The notes under the pieces are model-generated. The model had not been told where the DNA came from, made no database searches, and saw only the letters and a program-made list of their open reading frames with translations. Shown here one piece after another: positions 20,525 to 29,315 of a stretch of DNA of 64,000 nucleotides (positions are counted from its first letter, which is position 1; the number at the start of each line of letters is the position of its first letter). Both the position numbers and the translations under genes were made by a program. The DNA lies in the NCBI GenBank assembly GCA_023667045.1, contig JAMPAU010000003.1:62001-126000 (forward strand), read 5' to 3'. Source of the stretch: Ruminococcus flavefaciens (GTDB lineage: Bacteria; Bacillota; Clostridia; Oscillospirales; Ruminococcaceae).

Positions 20525-21154
20525 TCACTTTATAAATTTATCATACAGAAAAGACACACACGGAATAACAACATGATTAGTTGCATCAACTACCATTTTT
20601 TTAATGTCCTTTATAATAGTATCAGAGTGTTTCGCAATAATGTCAACCTTTTTTTCGAGCCTGTCTATTTTGTACTCAAGTATATCAACTTTGCATTCTG
20701 ATGTATCGGCTTTATATTCCAGTGTGTCTATTTTCTGTTCCAGTCGGTCAAACCTCTTATTGATATTTTTATACATTTCAAGGAGTTCAGTATATGAGTT
20801 ACTCATTTCCCTTGCTCTGAAGTATGTCTTGACAAGCTGACGCTGTACCTGCCATGAGAGGTCGTCCGTGAAGGACTTCACGAGCATGAGGTAGCCGTTC
20901 TCCGTCATGAGAATAATGTCAGCTTTCGGATTAAATCCGTTCGGGAGGGTCTGTCCGAAAAACGGACGGACCTCTGAACACTTAACTTTAAAGTAGTCCT
21001 CGCCCTCAATGAAATGCTTTCTGTTATCGTTGAAACGCTTTCTTGCTGTGCCGGTAGGTCTGCCATGAGCCATGTCGATGTCTTTTAAGGTCACGACACG
21101 CTGACCATTGTATTCCTTGATTTTAATAAGTACGCTGTTGATGATTTCATACAT
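20525..21154 (-). CDS. ORF6N-domain phage antirepressor-like protein
   Basis: A 209-aa protein. The N-terminal ORF6N DNA-binding domain begins VLIKIKEYNGQRVVTLKDID. It continues ARKRFNDNRKHFIEGEDYF and TENGYLMLVKSFTDDLSWQ, then VQRQLVKTYFRARE. A coiled coil of heptads follows (LEYKADTSECKVDILEYKID). A conserved tail (HSDTIIKDIKKMVVDATNHV) is shared with 41254-41793. The family normally derepresses prophages by acting on phage repressors; no phage structural genes are near. RBS GAAAGGAAATG. It is controlled by the class B module at 21302-21482. Confidence 0.85.
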   Translation of the reverse strand: MYEIINSVLIKIKEYNGQRVVTLKDIDMAHGRPTGTARKRFNDNRKHFIEGEDYFKVKCSEVRPFFGQTLPNGFNPKADIILMTENGYLMLVKSFTDDLSWQVQRQLVKTYFRAREMSNSYTELLEMYKNINKRFDRLEQKIDTLEYKADTSECKVDILEYKIDRLEKKVDIIAKHSDTIIKDIKKMVVDATNHVVIPCVSFLYDKFIK

Positions 21155-21336
21155 AGTTAATCATTTCCTTTCAGAATTTTTTTAGAGTTGTTGTTGATTT
21201 CGTCCGCACAAATTTTGAAGTAATTATCACCCCTTTTGATAAAATTTTTTATGCAACAAAAAACTGTCAATAACAAAAGTCACCGACAGCCGAAAAAAGT
21301 CTTGACAAAATACCCACAACATGATATAATTATACT

Positions 21337-21455
21337 GTCGTGGAGTATATTGCTTGCAAGCTATTATAAAGGTTAGTCGTGTAACTTTTGTTTTAGTGTC
21401 TGTCACAGGTTTGCAGACCTGTTTCAGACGGCGAGTGTATGCTCTATGATTTTAT
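21337..21455 (+). ncRNA. Predicted antisense leader RNA, class B copy 1
   Basis: Promoter TTGACA 21302-21307, 17 bases, TATAAT 21325-21330, directed away from the ORF6N start into its leader. The RNA contains TTGCTTGCAAGC, a hairpin TGTCTG..ACAGGT/ACCTGT..CAGACG, and a terminator-like GAGTGTATGCTC followed by TATGATTTTATT. The second copy (41055-40936) has different bases at the same stem positions but keeps pairing. Confidence 0.6.
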
Positions 21456-21482
21456 TATATTACATAATCATGGAAATGTCAA
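21454..21482 (-). promoter_or_regulatory. Gene promoter of ORF6N copy 1
   Basis: Minus-strand TTGACA (21482-21477), 17 bases, TATAAT (21459-21454). The leader to the ATG is about 290 bases and is overlapped by the antisense RNA. Confidence 0.75.
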
Positions 21483-21499
21483 TAGTTGAATCTTTAAAA

Positions 21500-21528
21500 T
21501 ATTTTACGAGCATGAGATAGCCTTTCTC
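21500..21528 (-). pseudogene. ORF6N fragment at junction
   Basis: Minus-strand reading AEKGYLMLV, matching TENGYLMLV of ORF6N genes. It is fused directly to the decayed methyltransferase on the other strand, so it marks an insertion or recombination junction. Confidence 0.45.
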
Positions 21529-22197
21529 TGCATTGACTGGGCAGACGTTGTGCCTAAAGACAAATTGTCCTATATTATGGGAAATTCGTCATTTGTAGGA
21601 GCAATAATCATGAACACCAAATAGAAAAAAGATATTATTAGTATTCTTGACAAAATAATGACAATCAGAGTCACTCTCGTTTTGGCTAACTCCATAACTC
21701 AATGTGAATAAGTCGTTATTCTGTGGAAAAATTTTTGGGGACAGGACATAAACATTGATTTTGTCTATAAAGCATAAAGTAAAGCCGAAAAATCAATAAG
21801 ATTTCATGTTGAGAATATGCCAAAAGGAACTTTCTTGTTATTTCACCAATATCATCTGAACACAGAAAATATATTATAATCAGATATATGGACTATATAG
21901 TGATGTTGTAGATTAAAAAGTGATTATATTTATACGATGAATAATGTATATGATACTTGATTCAACGCCTAAATAGAAAGCACGCATAAAACAGACTACA
22001 TAACGCATACTTGATGTCATTAATCTTTTGCAGAAATGTATGGAGACAAGATTTATTTTTTCAGCGACTTAGTAACCGCACGCCAAACTAATGTCTTAGC
22101 CGTGATGAACGTTTATGGTTTCGACAATAAGATAACAGAGAACGAATGCGTAGCCGAACTGATGAAACTTTATCAGAAGTTGACAGCTAAAAAGTGA
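21529..22197 (+). pseudogene. Decayed MmeI-like DNA methyltransferase/restriction enzyme
   Basis: Plus-strand pieces in shifting frames match the C-terminal half of MmeI-type (type IIG-like) adenine methyltransferases. IDWADVVPKDKLSYIMGN is followed by SSF where the catalytic motif NPPF should be. Then come LANSITQCE (usual NSITQGEQ), ISPISSEHRKYI, and the end AVMNVYGFDNKITENECVA plus ELMKLYQKLTAKK with a stop. Several stops and frameshifts make it nonfunctional. The N-terminal half is missing. Confidence 0.75.
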
Positions 22198-22214
22198 TAT
22201 ATATTCTTGTATAC

Positions 22215-22258
22215 AAAAAAATCGCCTGCCAGATATAATACTGATAGACGATTTTTTT
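22215..22258 (-). terminator. Terminator of the dockerin operon
   Basis: AAAAAATCG / CGATTTTTT arms around about 24 bases. It lies directly downstream of the last dockerin gene's stop. Confidence 0.65.
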
Positions 22259-22261
22259 ATA

Positions 22262-23227
22262 TCAATTATAATAAGAAATAACTTGTTGTCTCAGCAATAC
22301 AAGGTCAAACACATCAATGACACCGTCTCCAGTTAAATCGGCATTCTTTGTGTTAAAGCATACATATGGTCTTGATGTGTCTGTATTATACATTCCTGTA
22401 AGAAGATAATCACGCAACATCTCAATATCACTTATATCAATAACATTATCGTTATTAACATCGCCCTCTAAATCAGTATAATGAAGAATATCCACTAAAT
22501 TATACTTTGGTGTTATAAATATACTATTAGATACTATAGTGACTTCAAATCCATATTCTTCTTTAAGCCAAAAAGCAAATCTAAATTTTTCAACTTCAGA
22601 TGCTGATGAATCAAAAGTAATTTTTCCATTATCATCAATAGTTGCAGAAAAATTATTATCATTAATTGAATCTTTAATATTATTTATCTGATTTTTAGTT
22701 AATTCTTCTTTAGGGGAAGTAGTATATCCAAATTCATCATATTTATAAAGTATATTCCAATTGATATTATAATTTCTAGAAATTGGATTTGCATCAAAAC
22801 AAGCATAGGCATGGATTATATTATAATCCTCTTTTATAGAATTATACAAATTTTGGGCAATAACCCTATTTGATTCGGAATCTTTTGATAAAAAATTTAC
22901 AGTTAAAGTTTGCTTTTTATATATCGCTGAAAAATAACTAGATATACTTACTCTATCTTTGTATTTTTGAAAATAATCAGTAGATATAGTTAATTCCTTA
23001 TCTGTAGAAAATATTACTTTCATATAATCTGGTGATTTTACAGTGATTTTATATGCAGATGTAGAACCTGTAGATTTACAATCTAAATCAATAATATCAC
23101 TATCATTAGTGTAATCTACATAACATTTTAATAAAGTATCTTCTGTCTCTGCATGAGTTATATTAAAACAAGGCACTAGACACAACATTATAGAGATTAA
23201 TATTGATATAAAACTAAATCTTTTCAT
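22262..23227 (-). CDS. Secreted dockerin protein of unknown catalytic function
   Basis: 321 aa with a signal peptide (FSFISILISIMLCLVPCF..THA). The middle of about 200 residues is unrecognised and shows two similar halves with SxYFxxIYKKQTLTVNF-type strands. The C-terminal type I dockerin has two calcium-binding repeats (GDVNNDNVIDISDIEMLRDY and LTGDGVIDVFDLVLLRQQ), which would dock the protein on a cohesin scaffold. It is the last gene of a three-gene operon, 15 bases after its neighbour. RBS GGGGGT. Confidence 0.85.
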   Translation of the reverse strand: MKRFSFISILISIMLCLVPCFNITHAETEDTLLKCYVDYTNDSDIIDLDCKSTGSTSAYKITVKSPDYMKVIFSTDKELTISTDYFQKYKDRVSISSYFSAIYKKQTLTVNFLSKDSESNRVIAQNLYNSIKEDYNIIHAYACFDANPISRNYNINWNILYKYDEFGYTTSPKEELTKNQINNIKDSINDNNFSATIDDNGKITFDSSASEVEKFRFAFWLKEEYGFEVTIVSNSIFITPKYNLVDILHYTDLEGDVNNDNVIDISDIEMLRDYLLTGMYNTDTSRPYVCFNTKNADLTGDGVIDVFDLVLLRQQVISYYN

Positions 23228-23242
23228 AAAATACCCCCATAA

Positions 23243-24385
23243 TTAGCAAAGATAATCATTCTGAAAATAAAATCTAAGCAAAGATGTTGTAATTCTACAG
23301 CCAAAACTATATTTATCAGCACCACTATGAGTATTTATACCGACAACAGATTTAAGTTCATTATTAGATTCTATCCATTTCCCATTGTTATCTTGATAGC
23401 GGTATGGATATAGTGATTTAAAATAAACCATACCTCCACTTTTACCAGGAATACTTATTGCTTTAGCATGATATCTATGAGGGATTTCAGATGGATCAAA
23501 ATCAACAATATCTACAGGACCACTGCTATAATATCTACGATTCCTTTTATTATGTGTAGTAAAACCAGATACAGTTAAAATACTACCTGTTGACATAAAT
23601 TCATCAGTCATAACTCCGAGATTAGATTTGTACTCAGATAGGTCTTCTTCTACATATAATAAAGCATAATCATAATTTACCGTGTCATATAAATCTATAG
23701 GATTTACATATCTTTCCGGTACATGGGCATATAATACTTTAGTATCAACCAATTTAACATTACAATCCTCATTCCAAACTTCAATACCCATATCGGAAAG
23801 AAATGCATCATTTTCATTATCAAATACACAATTTGCGGCTGTGGCTATTAAATGGTCATCAATAACAAAACCACTACCCATCACATCATACTCACCCATA
23901 TGTGCATATATTTTAACAGAATTAGCATTTTCATTATCATAAACATCGGGAGTTGTAACAGCGTATGGGGCATAATTAGATGGTGTATATTTAGCAGCAT
24001 CTATAGTATAAGTAGTGTGCTGGGTTAAATCTGTACTATTATAATCATGCTTACGATATTTTTCAGTAGAATTATGAGGCACAGTATAAAGATTATCTGT
24101 TGTTCCAAGAGACTTTGCATTAGCTAATGTATACATTATAGTTGTAACATCAGAATTATCAATAACACTATCTTGGTTTGCGTCCATAGCTGTTATTTGT
24201 TGTGGAGTAGCAGTTACTGCACCCTTAAGATACATCTGTATCCAGTAAGCATCAATAAGTGCAACACCGCCGTCTTGATTTGAGTCGCCTAACTGAATTG
24301 TTGCAGCTGAAGCACTAGGTACAATAATAGATGTACCGATAAGTGCTAATGCCATAACTGTAGAAATAAATTTTTTAAATTTCAT
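23243..24385 (-). CDS. Dockerin plus trypsin-like (V8-type) protease fold, catalytic His replaced
   Basis: 380 aa. A signal peptide (ending SASA) is followed at once by an N-terminal dockerin (GDSNQDGGVALIDAYW and MDANQDSVIDNSDVTTI) and then a chymotrypsin-fold domain. The Asp region DYALLYVEEDL and Ser region PGKSGGMVYF look normal. The His region reads IATAANCVFD, where TAAHC is expected, so the catalytic His is Asn (AAT codon). The enzyme is probably inactive as a protease unless another His serves. Middle gene of the dockerin operon. Cys pairs are present late (CRITT, YLC). Confidence 0.85.
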   Translation of the reverse strand: MKFKKFISTVMALALIGTSIIVPSASAATIQLGDSNQDGGVALIDAYWIQMYLKGAVTATPQQITAMDANQDSVIDNSDVTTIMYTLANAKSLGTTDNLYTVPHNSTEKYRKHDYNSTDLTQHTTYTIDAAKYTPSNYAPYAVTTPDVYDNENANSVKIYAHMGEYDVMGSGFVIDDHLIATAANCVFDNENDAFLSDMGIEVWNEDCNVKLVDTKVLYAHVPERYVNPIDLYDTVNYDYALLYVEEDLSEYKSNLGVMTDEFMSTGSILTVSGFTTHNKRNRRYYSSGPVDIVDFDPSEIPHRYHAKAISIPGKSGGMVYFKSLYPYRYQDNNGKWIESNNELKSVVGINTHSGADKYSFGCRITTSLLRFYFQNDYLC

Positions 24386-24403
24386 TCTATATTTCCCCCT
24401 TAT

Positions 24404-26407
24404 TTAATTATTAGATAATTGACTGACTATTATTTGCCTCATTTTTACTAAGTCAAAAGAATCAACCAAGCCGTCGAAAGTTAGGTCAGCGAGTATATAG
24501 TCAATATTATCACCAGTTGATATATTGAGAATAAATTTATTAAGTGTCACTAAATCTGCAACATTAATACTATTATCTTGATTTACATCACCCATACTAT
24601 ACTTACATTCTGGTAAAACCTTTCCTTCTTGAAAACTATGCAGTGATGACGGAATATAAGTTTTCCATTCAGCGTGATTTCCACCGGATTCTCTCATTTC
24701 ATCGTCTGATTTCATGAACCAGTCATATGAAATCTCCTCACCGTCGTCCCACGTCGTATCAATATGAAAATAATTATTGCCTGCTTTAACTATGTTCCAT
24801 GCATGACTTATACCGCTGATATAGTAAGATTCAATACCGGCAGAATTATAAAGTATATTGGCAATTCTTGCATAGCCCTCGCATACTGTGGAATCATTCA
24901 TAAGCACTGATGCATCATTGTGATTTTTTCTGTCTCCTGACAATCCGTCATCATATACAGTATTTTTACATATCCAGTCGTGAATTGCTTTTATTTTCTG
25001 TACATCAGACATATTGTCAGATGTGATTTCATCTGTTATTTTATCTGCCTGAGCCTGTATATACAGATTAACAAAACCAACCTCATCAACGCCACTGAAA
25101 TTATTAAATATAAATTCTTTCATTTCTTTGTCGAAGTCATCGGTCGTACTGTCAAAAGCATTCCGGTTATTGATAGTCATAAATTCCGGACAGTTATAAA
25201 CAGCATTTACCATTGATATATTCAAATCAGAAAGTGAAATATTTTTCAGATACTCACAATTATAGAAACTCATTTCCTCAAGAACTGAATCCCCTGTTAT
25301 AGTAACATCTTCAAGTGCAGAACAATCCATAAACGCCCTTGATTTTACATTAGTGCTATGTAGCTCAACATAACTTAAAGCCGAACAGTTACGGAATGCC
25401 TCTGCTCCTATAAAAGAATCAAAATCAATCTTAACTTCCTTGATTGGTGTATTTTCAAAAGCACTGTCTTCAATAGTAATATTACTGCAACTTTCCGGAC
25501 AGGGTATAAAATCAATATTGCAGTTCTTGAATGCATTTTTACCTATCGTAAATGATTCGGGATTACTCTGAAAATTTATTGTTTTAAGATTCGCACAATT
25601 TGTAAAAGCATATGCCGGAATAGTGTTAATATCTGGAAGAGTTATCTCTTCAATTTCAGAACCACTGAAACTAGCAGAGAATTTTGTTATAGTTTTAGGG
25701 AAATACGCACTCTTTATAGGGGTATCGGATTCTATCTTTCCGCAATTTATTGTAGTTACAGGTATACCCATAATATAATCAGGTGCTACAATATCTGTAG
25801 AATTACCTTTATATTCAGCTAAACATACATCAGTATTACCGTATTCACTTGTTATTATATACAGCCAATCACTATTACTGCTATTATAAAACTGAAAATT
25901 AGATGTTTTAATAAGTTGCACGATTATATGTTCATTTAATTCCTCAGGTATTTCAATATCAGTTTTCTTAAATGCAGTATAATTAATAAATGCTATATTA
26001 TCGTGAAATATAACTGTTTCCAATTCAGAGCAATTATTAAAAGAATAGCTGGGTATCACCACTAAGCTTTTTGGAATATTTACAGACACAATAGCAGAAT
26101 TGCGAAAGACTTCACGACCGAAATAGTTTATAGTATCTGGTAACTCTATATTTTTTACAACTGCATTATCTTTAAACACTTCATCGCCGATAGCCGTAAC
26201 AGTATAAGCCCCGATAGATTCGGGAACAACTAAAGTTTCAGCAGTACCATTGTATTCTATAAGAATCAATTCATTAGGGTTTTCGGCTTTTACTTCAAAA
26301 CTCATATCATTATAAGTAATGCTGTCAGATATGTTGTCAATGTTAACAGAAACCGGATTCAGATTACTGAATATCAATAACGCTATTAATATACTACAAA
26401 ATTTCAT
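24404..26407 (-). CDS. Secreted LRR (BspA-type) - transglutaminase-like - dockerin protein
   Basis: 667 aa. The signal peptide is MKFCSILIALLIFSNLNPVS. About 350 residues of BspA/TpLRR-type LRR_5 repeats follow (pattern AFxNCxxLxxIxLPxxI). A transglutaminase-like cysteine domain is complete: IKAIHDWICKNTVYD, Cys in STVCEGYA, His in SHAWNIV, Asp in HIDTTWDD. A C-terminal dockerin (GDVNQDNSINVADLVTLNKF and LTFDGLVDSFDLVKMRQ) completes it. First gene of the operon, RBS GGAGATGACAACATCT. Likely a cellulosome-attached cysteine peptidase or crosslinking enzyme with an adhesive repeat region. Confidence 0.88.
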   Translation of the reverse strand: MKFCSILIALLIFSNLNPVSVNIDNISDSITYNDMSFEVKAENPNELILIEYNGTAETLVVPESIGAYTVTAIGDEVFKDNAVVKNIELPDTINYFGREVFRNSAIVSVNIPKSLVVIPSYSFNNCSELETVIFHDNIAFINYTAFKKTDIEIPEELNEHIIVQLIKTSNFQFYNSSNSDWLYIITSEYGNTDVCLAEYKGNSTDIVAPDYIMGIPVTTINCGKIESDTPIKSAYFPKTITKFSASFSGSEIEEITLPDINTIPAYAFTNCANLKTINFQSNPESFTIGKNAFKNCNIDFIPCPESCSNITIEDSAFENTPIKEVKIDFDSFIGAEAFRNCSALSYVELHSTNVKSRAFMDCSALEDVTITGDSVLEEMSFYNCEYLKNISLSDLNISMVNAVYNCPEFMTINNRNAFDSTTDDFDKEMKEFIFNNFSGVDEVGFVNLYIQAQADKITDEITSDNMSDVQKIKAIHDWICKNTVYDDGLSGDRKNHNDASVLMNDSTVCEGYARIANILYNSAGIESYYISGISHAWNIVKAGNNYFHIDTTWDDGEEISYDWFMKSDDEMRESGGNHAEWKTYIPSSLHSFQEGKVLPECKYSMGDVNQDNSINVADLVTLNKFILNISTGDNIDYILADLTFDGLVDSFDLVKMRQIIVSQLSNN

Positions 26408-26558
26408 ATAGATGTTGTCATCTCCTTCTTTTTCTTAGTAAATATATTTTCATTGTATCAAAATTTATATTACTTGTCAATATTTTTTTACAGACTGCCA
26501 TATATAATAATTACCCCTTATGTATTCAATTGAGATTTTTCAGCAATTCACTTAACGG

Positions 26559-26587
26559 TTGACAGAGTAAGAATTATATGATATAAT
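26559..26587 (+). promoter_or_regulatory. Promoter upstream of the macro-like/HTH gene
   Basis: TTGACA 26559-26564, 17-base spacer, TATAAT 26582-26587. About 340 bases lie between it and the next intact start. Confidence 0.7.
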
Positions 26588-26624
26588 ATAATCTAATAAC
26601 AAAACCGTAAAAACAGCGTAATTC

Positions 26625-26919
26625 TGCGAAAAAAGCACTTTAAAGTAATATGTCAAAAAAGCAAAAGTAACGCTGAAACTTGCCCTTGTATTCAAGAAAA
26701 TTTTTCTGAAATATAAAAATACCGGTATACTGGATTCACAATTCAGCCGTCTTGACCTAAAACTTACTCTTAACGGCATGACTTCCTAAGCTAAAAGATA
26801 GAAAAGCTTGAAACAAGGTGAAATATTGGGAAATATCAACAAAGAGCAGACTTTGATGATACTGAAAGTGAACGAAAAGACGTTCAATAAATGGCTTGAT
26901 TTAAAAACAGGAGAGTAAA
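26625..26919 (+). pseudogene. Decayed small gene(s) ahead of the macro-like/HTH gene
   Basis: The frame KVTLKLALVFKKIFLKYK...LKLTLNGMTS has no start and ends in a stop. A second piece in another frame ends NKEQTLMILKVNEKTFNKW then LDLKTGE with a stop, four bases before the next gene's start context. The second piece looks like a small HTH (excisionase- or MerR-like) C-terminus. I read this as one or two frameshifted regulators in the same transcript. The family is not recognised. Confidence 0.35.
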
Positions 26920-26923
26920 ATAT

Positions 26924-27985
26924 ATGAAAATAAACTATATAGTTAAAGAATTTGACAAGGATTTTTATAACTTTGATGCAGTTGTTGTTCCTGTACAGCA
27001 GTCAAAATCAGGTATAACAGGACCTTACTACTATGACAAAGCATGGCATGACGATACAGAACAAAAGCTCAAACAATTAAAAGATTTTGAATTTGAGTTT
27101 GGAAAGTCTGAAGCTGTATATTCCGAAGTAACAGGGGTATATTATATCTTTGTTTGTGCGAGAGACTGGAGCAGAAAACTGGACAGGAAGAACAATAAAG
27201 AATGGCTGAAAACATATCATGAAATATGCTTTAATTCAATATTTGAATGCATAAAACAACTTGATGTACAAAGTATTCTCATACAGCCTTTATTGTTTGG
27301 TTATAATAACATAAACGAAGAAGGAGAAGTATATAAACTTTTAGAAGAACTTTATACACAGAACGCTGAATTAAGCAATAAAAAAATATATGCTATTGTT
27401 AATGATTTAATTGTAGTTAATAGAAAACACAGCCTAGCAATCTATAACCTTAAAAGTAACCGCATAACCAAAGAAGAATTTAAAAAAGAAATGATAGCTA
27501 TGCAAATGGAACAAAACCGTTCATATTTGTGTGAACTTAGGAAAAAAGCTGAAATTGAGACGGTATATCCGGAAAAGTCGAAGGTACAGCAGGCTTACAG
27601 TGAGTTACGGCAATCATCATATTTCTTTGATGAGTATCTGAACAGGTATCAGGGAACAGCCTCAGAACTTGCCGAAAATGCAGGCATAGACAAAAGCACT
27701 CTCTCAAAAATAAAAAGTCATACATATAAAGCAAAGTCCAAAAATGTTATAATCGCCCTTGCAATAGCCCTTGACCTTACTGTTAAGGAAAGAGAGAAAT
27801 TTATAAACTCAGCCGGTTTCAGCTATCCGATAACCGAACATGACCGCTTTATTGAACAGCAACTCAGAAAGAAAAGATACAACAAGGTTGTAGACTTCAA
27901 TAAAGATATAATGGACAAATACCCCGATTTTGCTATTGAAGCGAGGTCGTCCGGAGGATATAAAAGCAAAAAATCAGATGAATAA
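26924..27985 (+). CDS. Macro-like domain fused to XRE-type helix-turn-helix
   Basis: 353 aa. The first ~170 residues look like a macro or M17-N-like fold: strand AVVVPVQQSKSGITGP, then KSEAVYSEVTGVYYIFVCA and SILIQPLLFGYNNI. The C-terminal part has an HTH (ASELAENAGIDKSTLSKIKS) followed by IALAIALDLTVKEREKFINS and AGFSYPITEHDRFIEQQL. I recall this C-terminal arrangement from macro-domain regulators of Firmicutes. It may sense ADP-ribose-type nucleotides and regulate transcription (inference). GGAGAG lies before the ATG and a terminator follows. Confidence 0.55.
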   Translation: MKINYIVKEFDKDFYNFDAVVVPVQQSKSGITGPYYYDKAWHDDTEQKLKQLKDFEFEFGKSEAVYSEVTGVYYIFVCARDWSRKLDRKNNKEWLKTYHEICFNSIFECIKQLDVQSILIQPLLFGYNNINEEGEVYKLLEELYTQNAELSNKKIYAIVNDLIVVNRKHSLAIYNLKSNRITKEEFKKEMIAMQMEQNRSYLCELRKKAEIETVYPEKSKVQQAYSELRQSSYFFDEYLNRYQGTASELAENAGIDKSTLSKIKSHTYKAKSKNVIIALAIALDLTVKEREKFINSAGFSYPITEHDRFIEQQLRKKRYNKVVDFNKDIMDKYPDFAIEARSSGGYKSKKSDE

Positions 27986-27992
27986 AATAACA

Positions 27993-28026
27993 AAAATGCC
28001 GTTTTGTATAAAACGGCATTTTTTTG
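27993..28026 (+). terminator. Terminator after the macro-like/HTH gene
   Basis: AAAATGCCGTTTT / AAAACGGCATTTT with a GTAT loop, then TTTTTG. Confidence 0.9.
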
Positions 28027-28195
28027 TCTCATAATATGCAGATATTTGTAGAATTATACAAAAACTTGTTTTTTTGCAATATTGATTGCCAATCAACGAC
28101 TATCCGCAGTTTTTGTGCTATGATATAATCACTGAATTTCCTTGATGGGAATGTCAGTCAGGACGATTCTTTATTCTCAGAAACTTTACTGCATT

Positions 28196-28996
28196 TTACA
28201 GAAGCTCAACCTCTTTAGCGGATAAGCTCTTGATTGCGGACAGGTTATTCATTATAGAATTTTCTTTTATAATATTTTTTAAGTATCTAATGTAATTTTC
28301 CTGCACAGGCTGTAATTTACCTCTGGCGATTGGTATCTGTACATAACTTGACTTCAGAGATATGCTTTTTTTCTGAATTTTCGATACGAATCTTGCATTT
28401 ACAATAAAGCTCTTATGCGGAAACAGGAATTCCGGAAAGTACGAGAGTTTTTCAGCAAAATTCTTGATAGGTCCGTCTGTCTGAATACATTTTCCGCTAT
28501 ACATATAAAGCAATATGTTTTTACCTAAAGATTCAGCATATACGATTTCGTGAATATTTATCTTCTCGTTATTTTTGTTAATTACATCTGTAACGTTTAT
28601 AGTACCCAGCGGAGAAGCGATAATCTGAATATATATATTGTCCATTATCTGTTCAAAACAATCTTTTGAAAACGGTGTCAGCTCAAAACGCTGTGGAAGT
28701 ATAAAACAGACTTCTGCATTGTCGTTATCCTTAGGTTCAATAAAGATTACAGGTATATATGGTGCATAATTGCGGGCTTTATTGCTTATTTCAAGCCCTG
28801 ATACTTTCTGTTCGGGAAAGACAACAGCAACAATAAATAAATCGTAAATTTCTGTTGCCATGCTTTTTACGAGCTTATATGGGTCTATGAACAGGTCAAT
28901 TGTGAAATCTTCATTTCTCTGTCTGCAATATTCACGCAGGTAGGTTTCCATCTTTTTTAACATTCCGATATTATTATCAGCATAAGCTACTTTCAT
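28196..28996 (-). CDS. LytTR DNA-binding regulator with degenerate receiver
   Basis: 266 aa. The N-terminal receiver-like domain has lost its chemistry. The phosphoacceptor Asp is Ala (YDLFIVAVVFP, usual YDLxxLDIxMP), the conserved Thr/Ser is Glu (VIFIEP) and the conserved Lys is Thr (FELTPF, usual YLxKPF). The C-terminal LytTR domain is intact (IVYAESLGKNILLYMYSG, FPHKSFIVNARFV, IPIARGK). No histidine kinase is adjacent. The start at 28996 follows GAGGTGGTAAAA. It may bind DNA constitutively or respond to a non-phosphate cue. Confidence 0.85.
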   Translation of the reverse strand: MKVAYADNNIGMLKKMETYLREYCRQRNEDFTIDLFIDPYKLVKSMATEIYDLFIVAVVFPEQKVSGLEISNKARNYAPYIPVIFIEPKDNDNAEVCFILPQRFELTPFSKDCFEQIMDNIYIQIIASPLGTINVTDVINKNNEKINIHEIVYAESLGKNILLYMYSGKCIQTDGPIKNFAEKLSYFPEFLFPHKSFIVNARFVSKIQKKSISLKSSYVQIPIARGKLQPVQENYIRYLKNIIKENSIMNNLSAIKSLSAKEVELL

Positions 28997-29250
28997 TTTT
29001 ACCACCTCATATGATATTATACAATAGATTTGGTATGGAAATATGAATAAGTTATGAACAAACCGTCTCTAACCTTTTCCCATTTTTCCTTAAAAACGAC
29101 AATTTTTTCAAAAGTATTGTAATTGCATATTTTTCTTGATAGAATAAATTTCGGTTCTGTTATGCAGGATTGCTGATGTTTTGTTGCTCTCTGTAAGCAA
29201 AAAGCAATTCTGAAATAATATAACTCATAGTATCAAAAAAGTTTAAATTT

Positions 29251-29293
29251 GTCCCTCATATTATACCAGTTATAATATCACAGAGAGAGGGAC
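29251..29293. promoter_or_regulatory. Inverted repeat in the leader of the lipoprotein gene
   Basis: GTCCCTC at 29251-29257 and GAGGGAC at 29287-29293 flank an AT-rich TATAAT-containing segment, 20 bases before the RBS. It could be an operator or an mRNA hairpin. The remaining part of 28997-29250 shows nothing else. Confidence 0.5.
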
Positions 29294-29315
29294 ACAAAAA
29301 GAAAGAGGTTTTAGT

